Below, in pieces: positions 19,248 through 27,590 of a stretch of DNA of 64,000 bases. Positions within the stretch are counted from its first letter, which is position 1, and each line of letters starts with the position of its first letter. The position numbers and the translations under genes are program-made. Below the pieces are notes generated by a model, which saw only the letters and a program-made list of their open reading frames with translations, was not told the origin of the DNA and searched no databases. This DNA comes from Cellulomonas sp. ES6 (GTDB lineage: Bacteria; Actinomycetota; Actinomycetes; Actinomycetales; Cellulomonadaceae), in contig NZ_CP125655.1 of NCBI RefSeq assembly GCF_030053835.1, positions 558,001-622,000 of the forward strand. Direction: 5' to 3'.

Positions 19248-19751
19248 GTGCTCGTCCGACCTGCCACCGCTCTGCTGGTGCTCGCGGTCCTGTCGACGGC
19301 GGCCTGCGCGGACGACGACCCGGCGCCCGCCCCCACCACCCTCGTGAGCCCGGACCCCACGCCCGCGCCGACGGAGTCCCTGCTGCCCAGCCCGACGGCC
19401 ACCGGCTCGCAGGTCGGAGGGCTGGCGCCCGGCTTCCCGTCCGAGCTGGTGGCTCCGCCCGAGGGCAGCGACATCCTCGTCTCGAGCGCCGAGCCGGACG
19501 CGGCGACGGGCCTCACGACGATCAGCCTCAACCTCCGCAGCCCGCTGGGCACGGACGCGCTGGTGCAGGACGTGCGCGACCAGCTCGCGGCCGCCGGCTT
19601 CACGGAGACGGTCGTGGACCCGGGCACCTCGGGGCTGGCCGCCTCGTCCACGTTCGTGCGCGGGGACCAGGCCGACGAGATCCTGACGCTCGGCGTGCTG
19701 GACCGCGACGGCGTCCGCACGCTCACCCTGGGCGGGTCCGTCCGCCTCTGA
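19248..19751 (+). CDS. Small lipoprotein of unknown function
   Basis: A 167-residue predicted lipoprotein. A short Arg-containing N-terminus is followed by hydrophobic TALLVLAVL and lipobox LSTAAC, so the mature protein would begin at that Cys and be anchored outside the membrane. A Pro/Thr-rich linker of ~35 residues leads to a compact domain of ~110 residues with no motif I recognise (ISLNLRSPLGTDALVQDVRDQL in the middle). The GTG start is fixed by TACTGT six bases upstream. It lies 17 bp before the prenyl transferase gene, which has its own leaderless promoter, so co-regulation is uncertain. Confidence 0.75.
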   Translation: MLVRPATALLVLAVLSTAACADDDPAPAPTTLVSPDPTPAPTESLLPSPTATGSQVGGLAPGFPSELVAPPEGSDILVSSAEPDAATGLTTISLNLRSPLGTDALVQDVRDQLAAAGFTETVVDPGTSGLAASSTFVRGDQADEILTLGVLDRDGVRTLTLGGSVRL

Positions 19752-19756
19752 GGCCC

Positions 19757-19762
19757 TAGGCT
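19757..19762 (+). promoter_or_regulatory. -10 element (TAGGCT) of the polyprenyl synthetase gene
   Basis: TAGGCT, 6 nt before GTG 19769; leaderless arrangement. Confidence 0.6.
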
Positions 19763-19768
19763 CGCCGC

Positions 19769-20887
19769 GTGAGCCCCACCACCGCCCTGGTCGACGTCGA
19801 GGATCTGCGCCCCCGGGTGGACGCCCTGCTCACGGAGCACGTCGCGGGGCTCGTCCCCGAGCTGGCGGCCGCCGGCGCCGGCGCCGTCCCGCTCGCGGAG
19901 GCGCTCGGGCAGATGCTCGCCGGCGGCAAGCGGCTGCGGGCGGCCTTCTGCTACTGGTCGTGGCGCGCGCACGGCGGGGAGGCGGGCTCGGCGGACGCGG
20001 AGGTCGTCCTGCGGGTCGGTGCCGCGCTCGAGCTGTTCCAGGCCGCCGCCCTGTTCCACGACGACGTGATGGACGACTCCGACACCCGCCGCGGCCAGCC
20101 GTCGGCGCACCGGCGGTTCGCCGCTCGGCACGTCGCGCAGGGGTGGTCGGGCGACGCGGGGCGGTTCGGGGAGTCCGCCGCGATCCTGCTGGGCGACCTC
20201 GCGCTCGTCGCGAGCGAGCGCGAGCTCGTCCGGGCCGTCGAGCGGTGCCCGGCGGACCGGCGGACGGGGGCGCACGACGTCTTCGAGCGCATGCGCACGG
20301 AGGTCACGGTCGGGCAGTACCTCGACCTGCTGGCGCAGGTGCTGCCGTGGGGCGAGGACCCGGTCGAGGACGAGGCCCGCGCCCGGGAGGTGATCGTCTC
20401 GAAGTCGGCCCGCTACAGCGTGGAGCACCCGCTGCGGCTCGGCGCGGTGCTGGCGGGCGCGGACGACGCGGCGCTGGCGGCCACGGCCCGCTACGGCCTG
20501 CCGCTCGGCGAGGCGTTCCAGCTCCGCGACGACCTGCTCGGCGTGTTCGGCGACCCCGCCGCCACGGGCAAGCCCGCCGGCGACGACCTGCGGGAGGGCA
20601 AGCGCACGGTGCTGGTCGCCCGGGCGATTGCCCGCGCGCAGGAGTCGGGCGACGTGGCGCTCGTCGACGCGCTGCGCACCGGCCTCGGCGACCGCGACCT
20701 GGACGACGCGGCGTGCGGCGCGCTGGCCGCCCTCATCGGCGCGAGCGGCGCGGTCGCCGACGTGGAGGAGCTGATCGCCGGGCTGAGCGACCGGGCGTTC
20801 ACCGAGCTGGCCGCCGCGCCCCTGGCCGACGACGGCCGGGCGATGCTGCTCGAGCTGGCGCACGCCGCGGTGGACCGCCGGGCCTAG
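19769..20887 (+). CDS. Polyprenyl (geranylgeranyl-type) diphosphate synthase
   Basis: Trans-isoprenyl diphosphate synthase of 372 residues that condenses isopentenyl diphosphate with allylic diphosphates to make C15-C20 or longer chains for carotenoids, quinones or envelope lipids. The first Asp-rich motif DDVMD is at residues 98-102 and the second, DDLLGVFGD, starts at 254; the lysine-bearing GGKRLRAAFC is near residue 52. All catalytic elements are present. The GTG start is set by a leaderless promoter. Position before an Rv2175c-type gene and pknL matches idsA2 in M. tuberculosis. Chain length cannot be decided by eye. Confidence 0.9.
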   Translation: MSPTTALVDVEDLRPRVDALLTEHVAGLVPELAAAGAGAVPLAEALGQMLAGGKRLRAAFCYWSWRAHGGEAGSADAEVVLRVGAALELFQAAALFHDDVMDDSDTRRGQPSAHRRFAARHVAQGWSGDAGRFGESAAILLGDLALVASERELVRAVERCPADRRTGAHDVFERMRTEVTVGQYLDLLAQVLPWGEDPVEDEARAREVIVSKSARYSVEHPLRLGAVLAGADDAALAATARYGLPLGEAFQLRDDLLGVFGDPAATGKPAGDDLREGKRTVLVARAIARAQESGDVALVDALRTGLGDRDLDDAACGALAALIGASGAVADVEELIAGLSDRAFTELAAAPLADDGRAMLLELAHAAVDRRA

Positions 20888-20967
20888 ACGGCGGCGTCCC
20901 GAGCCGGTGTGCCGGCGCGGGTCCGGCCGCCCGCCGCCGCCCGCACCGGCACCGGCGCGTCACACGC

Positions 20968-21393
20968 TCAGAGCATCACCTGGGCGCGACGCCGCACCTC
21001 GGTCTTGTGCCCCGCGCGCAGGGCGTCGACGGGGCGTCCCGGCAGCGAGTCGTCCGGGGTGAACAACCACACGATGGCCTCCTCGTCGGAGAAGCCGGCG
21101 TCCCCGAGCACCGTCAGGGTGCCCTGCAGCGAGGCGAGCACCGTGGCACGCGCCGCGGGCGCCTCGTCGTCCTCGTCGGCGTGCGGGTCGGCGACCGGGT
21201 TCGCCGCGTCGACCGGGACGAGGAACGCCGCGGGGATGCTGAGGACCCGCGGCTCCCCCCGCCGGACGGCGGCCAGCCGCCGCTCCTTCAGCAGGCGGCG
21301 GACCTTGCCGGCGTCGAGGCCGAGCTCGTCGGCCGCGTCGGGCACGGTCAGCCAGGTGTCGACCAGGTCATCGGGGGTGGGCTGCGCAGTCAC
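20968..21393 (-). CDS. Rv2175c-type DNA-binding protein
   Basis: A 141-residue winged-helix protein homologous to M. tuberculosis Rv2175c, a DNA-binding protein reported as a substrate of the kinase PknL. The helix-turn-helix (WLTVPDAADELGLDAGKVRRLLKERRL) leads into a basic wing, and the conserved C-terminus WLFTPDDSLPGRPVDALRAG is clear. GTG 21393 is preceded by TACGCT at 7 nt. Threonines near the N-terminus (residues 2 and 6) could be kinase targets, as in Rv2175c. Here the gene is separated from pknL by the LysM transglycosylase gene. Its DNA targets are unknown. Confidence 0.88.
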   Translation of the reverse strand: MTAQPTPDDLVDTWLTVPDAADELGLDAGKVRRLLKERRLAAVRRGEPRVLSIPAAFLVPVDAANPVADPHADEDDEAPAARATVLASLQGTLTVLGDAGFSDEEAIVWLFTPDDSLPGRPVDALRAGHKTEVRRRAQVML

Positions 21394-21400
21394 GCGGGCC

Positions 21401-21406
21401 AGCGTA
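21401..21406 (-). promoter_or_regulatory. -10 element (TACGCT) of the Rv2175c-type gene
   Basis: TACGCT on the minus strand, 7 nt before GTG 21393; leaderless. Confidence 0.6.
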
Positions 21407-21564
21407 CTGAGCCCGGGCGGCATCCGACGCCTCGCGTCCCGGCGGCGCCGCCACCGGCCCGGACGTCCCGTGCGTCCACCCAGCGGGTGACGTCGCGACG
21501 GATCGGCGCAGGTCAACCGGACAAATGCGACCGCCGACTTCCCAGGCCCCGTCACCTGCACTAC

Positions 21565-21609
21565 CGTCGCACTAGTCACATCAGTCACAGTAGTCACACA
21601 CGTCACTCG
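21565..21609 (+). promoter_or_regulatory. Tandem MtrA-like boxes upstream of the LysM transglycosylase gene
   Basis: Five 9-bp units in exact register: CGTCGCACT, AGTCACATC, AGTCACAGT, AGTCACACA, CGTCACTCG. The repeated GTCACA with 9-bp period matches the direct-repeat motif described for the response regulator MtrA in mycobacteria, which controls cell-wall hydrolase genes. The array ends about 42 bp before the start codon. Confidence 0.6.
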
Positions 21610-21651
21610 CACACCGCCAGCGGCGACGTCCTCAGCACAGGGGTCCCCACC

Positions 21652-22869
21652 ATGACGCAGCCCGCCCTCGCCCTCACGGACCAGGCCGCCCGCGCCCAGG
21701 CGCCCGGCGCCGCCTCCCGCGCCCGTGGACGCCGCCTCGCGACCGGGACCGGCGCCATCGCGATCGCCGCCGTCGCCGCCACGGCGTCGGCGGGAGCCGC
21801 GCACGCCGACGAGCAGTACACGGTGCGGTCCGGTGACACCGTCAGCCACATCGCCGCCCGGCACGGCACGACCGTCTCCGCCGTCCGCACGGCGAACGGA
21901 CTGGACTCGCGCGCGTTCATCCGCGAGGGGCAGCGGCTCACGATCCCGACCCAGCGCTCCGCGACGACCGCGCCCGCCGCCGCGCCGCAGGCCACCGGCG
22001 GGTCCCACACCGTCGCCTCCGGCGAGACCGTCTCCGCCATCGCCCAGCGCTACGGCACCACCGTGGCCGCCGTCGTGTCCGCGAACGGCCTGGACTCGCG
22101 CGCGTTCATCCGCGTCGGCCAGACCCTCACCATCCCCGGCGCCACCGCGACGGCCGCCCCCGCCGCCGCACCCCAGGCCACCGGCGGGTCCCACACCGTC
22201 GCCTCCGGCGAGACCGTCTCCGCCATCGCCCAGCGCTACGGCACCACCGTCGCCGCCGTCGTGTCCGCGAACGGCCTGGACTCGCGCGCGTTCATCCGCG
22301 TCGGCCAGACCCTCACCATCCCCGGCGCCGGCGCCACCGCGACGGCCGCGCCCGCCGCCACGCCCCAGGCCACCGGCGGCACCGCGCTTGTCGGCAACAC
22401 GTTCCTCGGCCGCACCTACGCGCCGAGCGTGGTCGCCTCCGCCAACGCGAACAAGGCGTCCCTGCTGGCGATGGGCGTGCCGAGCCGCGACCAGATGCAG
22501 GCGAAGGTCGCCTCGACCGCCCGGGCCATGGGCGTCGACGCCGCGCTGGCCCAGGCGATCGCGTTCCAGGAGTCCGGGTTCGACCACACGTCGGTCTCCC
22601 CCGCCAACGCGATCGGGACCATGCAGGTGATCCCGACGTCGGGCGACTGGGCGTCGGACCTGGTCGGCCGCGACCTCAACCTGCTGGACCCCGACGACAA
22701 CGTCGTGGCGGGCGTGGCGATCCTGCGCCAGCTCGTGAAGACCTCGCCCGACCTGCCCACGGCCATCGCGTCGTACTACCAGGGCGCCGGCTCGGTGAAG
22801 CGCAACGGGATGTTCAGCGACACCCGGCGCTACGTGGCGAACGTCCAGACCCTCATGGCGCGCTTCTGA
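21652..22869 (+). CDS. Secreted triple-LysM lytic transglycosylase
   Basis: A 405-residue exported cell-wall hydrolase. A signal peptide (Arg-rich, then GAIAIAAVAATASAGAAHA, ~residues 24-52) precedes three LysM peptidoglycan-binding domains (about 55-97, 117-160, 179-222) and a C-terminal SLT-type transglycosylase domain (about 260-405). The probable catalytic acid is Glu307 in AFQESGFDH; AIGTMQVIP and a YYQGAGSV segment support the fold. LysM2 and LysM3 with their linkers are an almost exact 186-bp duplication. The start ATG 21652 precedes the signal peptide directly. Upstream MtrA-like boxes suggest control with other cell-wall hydrolases. pknL follows 48 bp later. Confidence 0.9.
   Translation: MTQPALALTDQAARAQAPGAASRARGRRLATGTGAIAIAAVAATASAGAAHADEQYTVRSGDTVSHIAARHGTTVSAVRTANGLDSRAFIREGQRLTIPTQRSATTAPAAAPQATGGSHTVASGETVSAIAQRYGTTVAAVVSANGLDSRAFIRVGQTLTIPGATATAAPAAAPQATGGSHTVASGETVSAIAQRYGTTVAAVVSANGLDSRAFIRVGQTLTIPGAGATATAAPAATPQATGGTALVGNTFLGRTYAPSVVASANANKASLLAMGVPSRDQMQAKVASTARAMGVDAALAQAIAFQESGFDHTSVSPANAIGTMQVIPTSGDWASDLVGRDLNLLDPDDNVVAGVAILRQLVKTSPDLPTAIASYYQGAGSVKRNGMFSDTRRYVANVQTLMARF
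21991..22362 (+). repeat. 186-bp in-frame tandem duplication (LysM plus linker)
   Basis: 21991-22176 and 22177-22362 are nearly identical, each encoding 62 residues: one LysM domain and an Ala/Pro/Thr linker. The few differences include a short linker extension at the end of the second copy. Confidence 0.85.
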
Positions 22870-22904
22870 CGGTCTGCCTGCCGGGTCCGGCGACCCCGCC
22901 ACCG

Positions 22905-22910
22905 TAGACT
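22905..22910 (+). promoter_or_regulatory. -10 element (TAGACT) of pknL
   Basis: TAGACT, 7 nt before GTG 22918; leaderless and independent of the LysM gene. Confidence 0.65.
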
Positions 22911-22917
22911 GCGCGCC

Positions 22918-24918
22918 GTGGGAGCCACCGTCACCGATCCGCTCGTCGGCCGCCTGGTCGACGGGCGGTACCAGGTCGTCTCGCGGATCGCGCGCGGCGG
23001 GATGGCCACCGTGTACCTCGCGGTGGACCGCCGGCTGGACCGTGACGTCGCGCTGAAGGTGATGCACCCGCACCTCGCCGAGGGGACCGCGGGGGCGAAC
23101 TTCGTCGCGCGGTTCCGGCGGGAGGCGCGCGCCGCCGCCCGGCTGACGCACCCCGGGCTCGTCGGGGTGTACGACCAGGGCGTCGACGGCGAGACGTCGT
23201 ACCTGACCATGGAGTACGTCGACGGCGTGAACCTGCGGCGGCACCTCGCGGAGCGCGGGTCCCTGAGCGTCGGCGAGGCGCTCGGCGTGGCGGAGCAGGT
23301 GCTCGACGCGCTGGCCGCGGCGCACCGCGCGGGTCTCGTGCACCGCGACGTGAAGCCCGAGAACGTCCTGCTCGCGTCGGACGGCCGGGTGAAGGTCACG
23401 GACTTCGGTCTCGCGCGCGCCGTCACCGAGGTCACGTCCACCACCACCGGCACCGTCTTCGGCACCGTGGCCTACCTCGCCCCCGAGCTCGTGCTGCACG
23501 GCGGCAGCGACGCCCGCACCGACGTGTACGCCGCGGGCGTGCTGCTGTACGAGATGATCACCGGCGCGCAGCCGTTCACCGGCGAGACGCCCATCCAGAT
23601 CGCGTTCCAGCACGTGAACTCCGACGTGCCCGCGCCGTCCGACACCGCGTCCTGGCTCCCGGTCGAGGTGGACGAGCTGGTCGGGGCGCTGTCGGCCCGC
23701 GAGCCCGACGACCGCCCGGCCGACGCCGGGGCCGCGCTCGCGCTGCTGCGGCGCACGCGGACGGCGCTCGACACCGCCACGCTCGACCGCCGCGTGGACG
23801 TCGAGCCGGCCGTGTCGCTCCCCCAGGCCACCGACCCGGAGTCCGACGGGCCGGGTGACCTCCGGGGCGACGACCCGTCCGACGACGACGGCCGTCCCTC
23901 GGACGCCACGGCGCGCATCGACGCACCCGGACGGACCGTCGCGCTGCCGATCGGCGTCGTCACCGCGGGCGGGCCCGAGCCCGCCGTCGACTCCCCCGCG
24001 CCGCCGCGCCGGCGTCGCTGGTGGCGCTGGGCGCTCGCCGCGGTGCTGGTCCTCGCCGCTGCCGGCGGCGGGACGTGGTGGTACCTCGCGGAGGGGCCCG
24101 GCGCCTACACGACCGTCCCCGAGGTGACGTCGCTGACCGTCGACGAGGCCGTGGCGGAGCTCCAGGACGCGGGTCTCGGGGCCGACCCCGTCGAGGAGTT
24201 CCACGACTCGGCGCCGAAGGGCACCGTCTTCGCCGCGGAGCCGGCCGAGGGCGACCCCGTGCGCAAGGACGGCAGCGTCACGCTGTCCGTCTCCCGCGGC
24301 CCCGACCTCGTCACCGTGCCCGCTGACCTCGTCGGGAAGCAGCAGGCCGACGTGGAGGCCGCAATCACCGGGGCCGACCTCGTCGTGGACTACAACGACA
24401 ACGTCTACTCCGACACCGCCGGGTTCGGCGTCGTCACCGCGATCACCGACGCCGACGGGACCGCCGTCGAGCCGAACGCCTCCATCCGGCGCGGGTCCAC
24501 GCTGTACCTCACCGTGTCCAAGGGACCCGAGCCCGTCACCGTGGTCTCCGTCGTCGGAGCGACCCTCGACCAGGCGCGGACGCAGCTCGACGCCATCGGC
24601 CTGAAGGTCGAGGCGCAGGAGGCGTTCAGCGACACCGTCGAGGCCGGCCGCGTGATCTCCCAGTCCCCCGAGGGCGGCACCGAGGGGCACCGCACGGACA
24701 CCGTGACGCTGCAGGTGTCGAAGGGGCCGGAACCCGTGGCCGTGCCGAACGTTGAGCGCATGACGTTCGCCGAGGCCGAGAAGACACTCACCGACCTCGG
24801 GCTGAAGGTCGAGCGCAAGAACTCCTGGGGCGGCTTGATCGGGACGGTTGTCGACCAGAGCGTCCCGGAGGGCGAGTCAGTTCTACCGGGCACCGTCATC
24901 ACCCTCACCGTCGTCTGA
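22918..24918 (+). CDS. pknL: PASTA-domain serine/threonine protein kinase (PknL/PknB type)
   Basis: Membrane-spanning Hanks-type kinase of 666 residues that senses muropeptides or lipid II and phosphorylates growth and division proteins. Kinase domain ~10-275 with Lys47 (ALKVM), HRDVKPEN (from His142) and DFG (from Asp162) intact. A ~90-residue acidic juxtamembrane linker follows, then a single transmembrane helix (about 370-390, after RRRRWW) and four extracellular PASTA repeats to the C-terminus. Gene order with the Rv2175c-type and aroG genes supports the PknL identity, though four PASTA repeats resemble PknB. GTG 22918 has a textbook leaderless promoter. Confidence 0.92.
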   Translation: MGATVTDPLVGRLVDGRYQVVSRIARGGMATVYLAVDRRLDRDVALKVMHPHLAEGTAGANFVARFRREARAAARLTHPGLVGVYDQGVDGETSYLTMEYVDGVNLRRHLAERGSLSVGEALGVAEQVLDALAAAHRAGLVHRDVKPENVLLASDGRVKVTDFGLARAVTEVTSTTTGTVFGTVAYLAPELVLHGGSDARTDVYAAGVLLYEMITGAQPFTGETPIQIAFQHVNSDVPAPSDTASWLPVEVDELVGALSAREPDDRPADAGAALALLRRTRTALDTATLDRRVDVEPAVSLPQATDPESDGPGDLRGDDPSDDDGRPSDATARIDAPGRTVALPIGVVTAGGPEPAVDSPAPPRRRRWWRWALAAVLVLAAAGGGTWWYLAEGPGAYTTVPEVTSLTVDEAVAELQDAGLGADPVEEFHDSAPKGTVFAAEPAEGDPVRKDGSVTLSVSRGPDLVTVPADLVGKQQADVEAAITGADLVVDYNDNVYSDTAGFGVVTAITDADGTAVEPNASIRRGSTLYLTVSKGPEPVTVVSVVGATLDQARTQLDAIGLKVEAQEAFSDTVEAGRVISQSPEGGTEGHRTDTVTLQVSKGPEPVAVPNVERMTFAEAEKTLTDLGLKVERKNSWGGLIGTVVDQSVPEGESVLPGTVITLTVV

Positions 24919-24931
24919 CGCGCTGCGCACC

Positions 24932-24982
24932 ACGACGCCCCGCGCAGCGGCCCTCGTCGGGGCGCGCGGCACGGGGCGTCGT
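24932..24982. terminator. Bidirectional terminator between pknL and aroG
   Basis: Arms ACGACGCCCCG and CGGGGCGTCGT enclose a GC-rich loop with further pairing, between two converging genes. Confidence 0.6.
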
Positions 24983-24991
24983 CGCGGGGTC

Positions 24992-26344
24992 TCAGCTCCG
25001 GCGGAGCAGCTCCACCACCTGGAACGCGAGCTCCAGCGACTGCTGGTGGTTCAGCCGCGGGTCGACGAGCGTCTCGTACCGGCGCGCCAGCCCGGCGTCG
25101 TCGATCTCCTCCGCGCCGCCGAGCACCTCGGTGACGTCGTCCCCGGTGAGCTCGATGTGCAGCCCGCCCGGCACGGTCCCGAGCGACCGGTGCACCTCGA
25201 AGAACCCGGCGACCTCGTCCATGACGTCGGAGAACCGCCGCGTCTTGTACCCGGACGCCGACGTGATGCCGTTGCCGTGCATCGGGTCGCACACCCAGGT
25301 GACGGGACGGCCGTCGGCGGTGACCTTCTCGACGAGCGACGGCAGCAGGTCCCGGATCTTCCCGGCGCCCATGCGCGTGATGAACGTGATGCGGCCAGGC
25401 TCCGCGCTCGGGTTGAGCCTGTCGATCAGGCGCAGGGCGTCGTCGGCCGTCGAGGTCGGGCCGAGCTTGATGCCGATCGGGTTGTGCACGCGGCTGAAGT
25501 AGTCCACGTGCGCGCCGTCGAGCTGCCGGGTGCGCTCCCCGATCCACAGGAAGTGCGCCGAGCAGTCGTAGGGCAGCCCGGTCCGCGAGTCGATGCGCGT
25601 GAGGGGACGCTCGTAGTCGAGCAGCAGGCCCTCGTGGCTCGAGTAGAAGTCCACGGTCCGCAGCGCGTCGAAGTCGGCGCCGCACGCGGCCATGAACCGG
25701 ATCGCGCGGTCGATCTCCGCGGCGATCTCCTCGTACCGCGCGTACGCCGGGTTCGCGGTGAAGCCCCGGTTCCACTCGTGCACCCGCAGCAGGGACGCGA
25801 AGCCCCCGGTGGTGAACGCGCGGATGAGGTTCAGCGTCGACGCGGACGTGTGGTACGCGTCGAGCAGCCGCTCCGGGTCGGGCGTGCGGGCCTCGGGCGT
25901 GAACTCGAAGCCGTTGATGATGTCGCCCCGGAACGCCGGCAGCGTCACGCCGTCGCGGGTCTCGGTCTCCGACGAACGCGGCTTGGCGTACTGCCCCGCC
26001 ATCCGGCCCATCTTGATGACGGGCAGGCTGGCGCCGTACGTGAGCACGACCGCCATCTGCAGGACGGTCATGATCTTGCCGCGGATGTTGTCGGCCGTGG
26101 CCTCCGCGAACGTCTCGGCGCAGTCACCGCCCTGCAGCAGGAACGCCTCGCCCCGGCCCGCGGCGGCGAGCTGGCCGCGCAGCGCGTCCGCCTCCCCCGC
26201 GAACACCAGCGGGGGCAGCCCGGCGAGCCGGGCGCCGACGCGCGCGAGGGCGTCGGCGTCCGGCCACGCGGGCTGCTGCGTGACGGGCAGGGTCCGCCAG
26301 TGCTCGAGGCCCTCGAGCACCGCGGGGTCGGCCTCGACGCTCAT
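24992..26344 (-). CDS. aroG: Class II 3-deoxy-7-phosphoheptulonate (DAHP) synthase
   Basis: First enzyme of the shikimate pathway: condenses phosphoenolpyruvate and erythrose 4-phosphate to DAHP. This is the plant-like class II type, 450 residues. Characteristic blocks are QQPAWPDADAL, LLQGGDCAETFAE (metal-binding Cys), RMAGQYAKPRS, FFSSHEGLLL-like FYSSHEGLLLDYE and WVCDPMHGNG. All are intact. The ATG at 26344 overlaps the stop of the upstream phosphofructokinase by one base (TGATG), so translation is probably coupled. A pairing of glycolytic gatekeeper and shikimate entry enzyme is noteworthy. Feedback behaviour cannot be read directly. Confidence 0.95.
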   Translation of the reverse strand: MSVEADPAVLEGLEHWRTLPVTQQPAWPDADALARVGARLAGLPPLVFAGEADALRGQLAAAGRGEAFLLQGGDCAETFAEATADNIRGKIMTVLQMAVVLTYGASLPVIKMGRMAGQYAKPRSSETETRDGVTLPAFRGDIINGFEFTPEARTPDPERLLDAYHTSASTLNLIRAFTTGGFASLLRVHEWNRGFTANPAYARYEEIAAEIDRAIRFMAACGADFDALRTVDFYSSHEGLLLDYERPLTRIDSRTGLPYDCSAHFLWIGERTRQLDGAHVDYFSRVHNPIGIKLGPTSTADDALRLIDRLNPSAEPGRITFITRMGAGKIRDLLPSLVEKVTADGRPVTWVCDPMHGNGITSASGYKTRRFSDVMDEVAGFFEVHRSLGTVPGGLHIELTGDDVTEVLGGAEEIDDAGLARRYETLVDPRLNHQQSLELAFQVVELLRRS

Positions 26345-27564
26345 CAGTGGGCCGCTGCGGGCACCAGGGGCTGCCCGATGCCCTCCAGGAGCGCGCCGAA
26401 CCACGGCTGCGAGACGTCGAACGCCTTGCCGCCCGCGATCCGCGGGAACGCGATGGCCTTGAGGCGGTCGCCGTCCTCCTCGTCGTGGCCGATGACGCCG
26501 GCCTCGCCGCGCAGGGCGCACTCGACGGCCAGGTCGGTCATCGACTTGATGAGGCGCAGGTCCTCGGCGTTCGCGGCCGCGGCGCGCGAGTAGTAGCCGG
26601 ACTTCTGGACCATGACCTTCTCGGCGCCGAGCTTCTCCGCGAACTGCTTCGCGAACCACTGGCCCGGGTTGATGGTGTCGAGCTTGACGTGGCCGAACGG
26701 GTCGCGCGGCACCTCGGCGCCGGACGCCTCGAGCTGCTCGACGATCTCGTGCATGCCCGCACCCTCGGACAGGAAGATGTTGACGTTGCCCTGGGAGTCC
26801 ATGATCGCCTTGAGGCGCGCGGCCTCGGCGTCGATGTCGATCGCCAGCTCGGGCAGGAACACCGCGTGGATGTCCCAGCGCTCACGGGTCAGGCCGAGGG
26901 CCGGGGCCCACTCCTGGGCGTCGAGCCACTTGCGGTACTCGGACGCGGCGGCGGCGGTCAGCCAGCCGCAGTGCCGGCCCATGACCTCGTGCACGATGAG
27001 CATGCGCGGGCCGGAGCGGTGCTCGCCGATGACGTTCGCGGCGAACCCGGCGGCCTCCTCGGCGGCGGTCCAGGCGCCCAGCGACTGCTTGATCGGCACC
27101 ACGTCGTTGTCGATGGTCTTCGGCAGGCCGACGACGGTCAGGCCGTAGTCGTTCTCCGCCAGGTACGCGGCGAGGTCCGCGGCCGTGGTGTTCGTGTCGT
27201 CGCCGCCGATGGTGTGCAGCACGTCGACGCCGTCGGCCTTGAGCTGCTCGGCCGCGACCTGCAGCGGGTCCTGGCCCTCCTGGACCAGCCCGCGCTTGAC
27301 GCAGTCGGCCGCGTTGGTGAGCTTCACGCGGGAGTTGCCGATCGGCGAGCCGCCGAACCGGTGCAGGATGCCCGCCTGCCGGCGCGCCTCGTCGGTGATG
27401 ACGATCTTGTCCCCGCGCAGCAGCCCGTAGTAGCCGTGCTCGTACGCGATGATCTCCACCTCGGGCGCGATCTCGGTGTACCGCTCGATGAGGCCACCGA
27501 CGGCCGAGGACAGGCACGGAGCGAAGCCACCCGCGGTCAGGAGCGCGACGCGACGAACCGACAT
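26344..27564 (-). CDS. pfp: PPi-dependent phosphofructokinase
   Basis: Phosphofructokinase of 406 residues interconverting fructose 6-phosphate and fructose 1,6-bisphosphate. Two diagnostic positions indicate pyrophosphate rather than ATP as phosphate donor: Asp123 in IGGDDTNTT, where ATP enzymes have Gly, and Lys149 in LPKTIDND. PPi enzymes work reversibly and save ATP. Start MSVRRVALLTAGG at ATG 27564, preceded by GAGAGGTG. The gene overlaps aroG by one base. A perfect GGCTGGGG/CCCCAGCC dyad lies 27 bp upstream. Identity as a phosphofructokinase is certain; donor preference rests on the two residues. Confidence 0.92.
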   Translation of the reverse strand: MSVRRVALLTAGGFAPCLSSAVGGLIERYTEIAPEVEIIAYEHGYYGLLRGDKIVITDEARRQAGILHRFGGSPIGNSRVKLTNAADCVKRGLVQEGQDPLQVAAEQLKADGVDVLHTIGGDDTNTTAADLAAYLAENDYGLTVVGLPKTIDNDVVPIKQSLGAWTAAEEAAGFAANVIGEHRSGPRMLIVHEVMGRHCGWLTAAAASEYRKWLDAQEWAPALGLTRERWDIHAVFLPELAIDIDAEAARLKAIMDSQGNVNIFLSEGAGMHEIVEQLEASGAEVPRDPFGHVKLDTINPGQWFAKQFAEKLGAEKVMVQKSGYYSRAAAANAEDLRLIKSMTDLAVECALRGEAGVIGHDEEDGDRLKAIAFPRIAGGKAFDVSQPWFGALLEGIGQPLVPAAAH

Positions 27565-27590
27565 GAGACACACCTCTCGTTGATCAGCAC

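Noticed and set aside
21394-21651. c-di-AMP (ydaO) riboswitch upstream of the LysM gene
   Set aside because: Such riboswitches often precede actinobacterial wall hydrolases, but I do not find the conserved core here; the GTCACA array explains the region better.
20968-24690. 1240-codon open frame on the minus strand opposite the LysM and pknL genes
   Set aside because: Only its last 142 codons (the Rv2175c-type gene) are real; the rest is antisense to genes with clear domains and arises from G+C-driven lack of stop codons.
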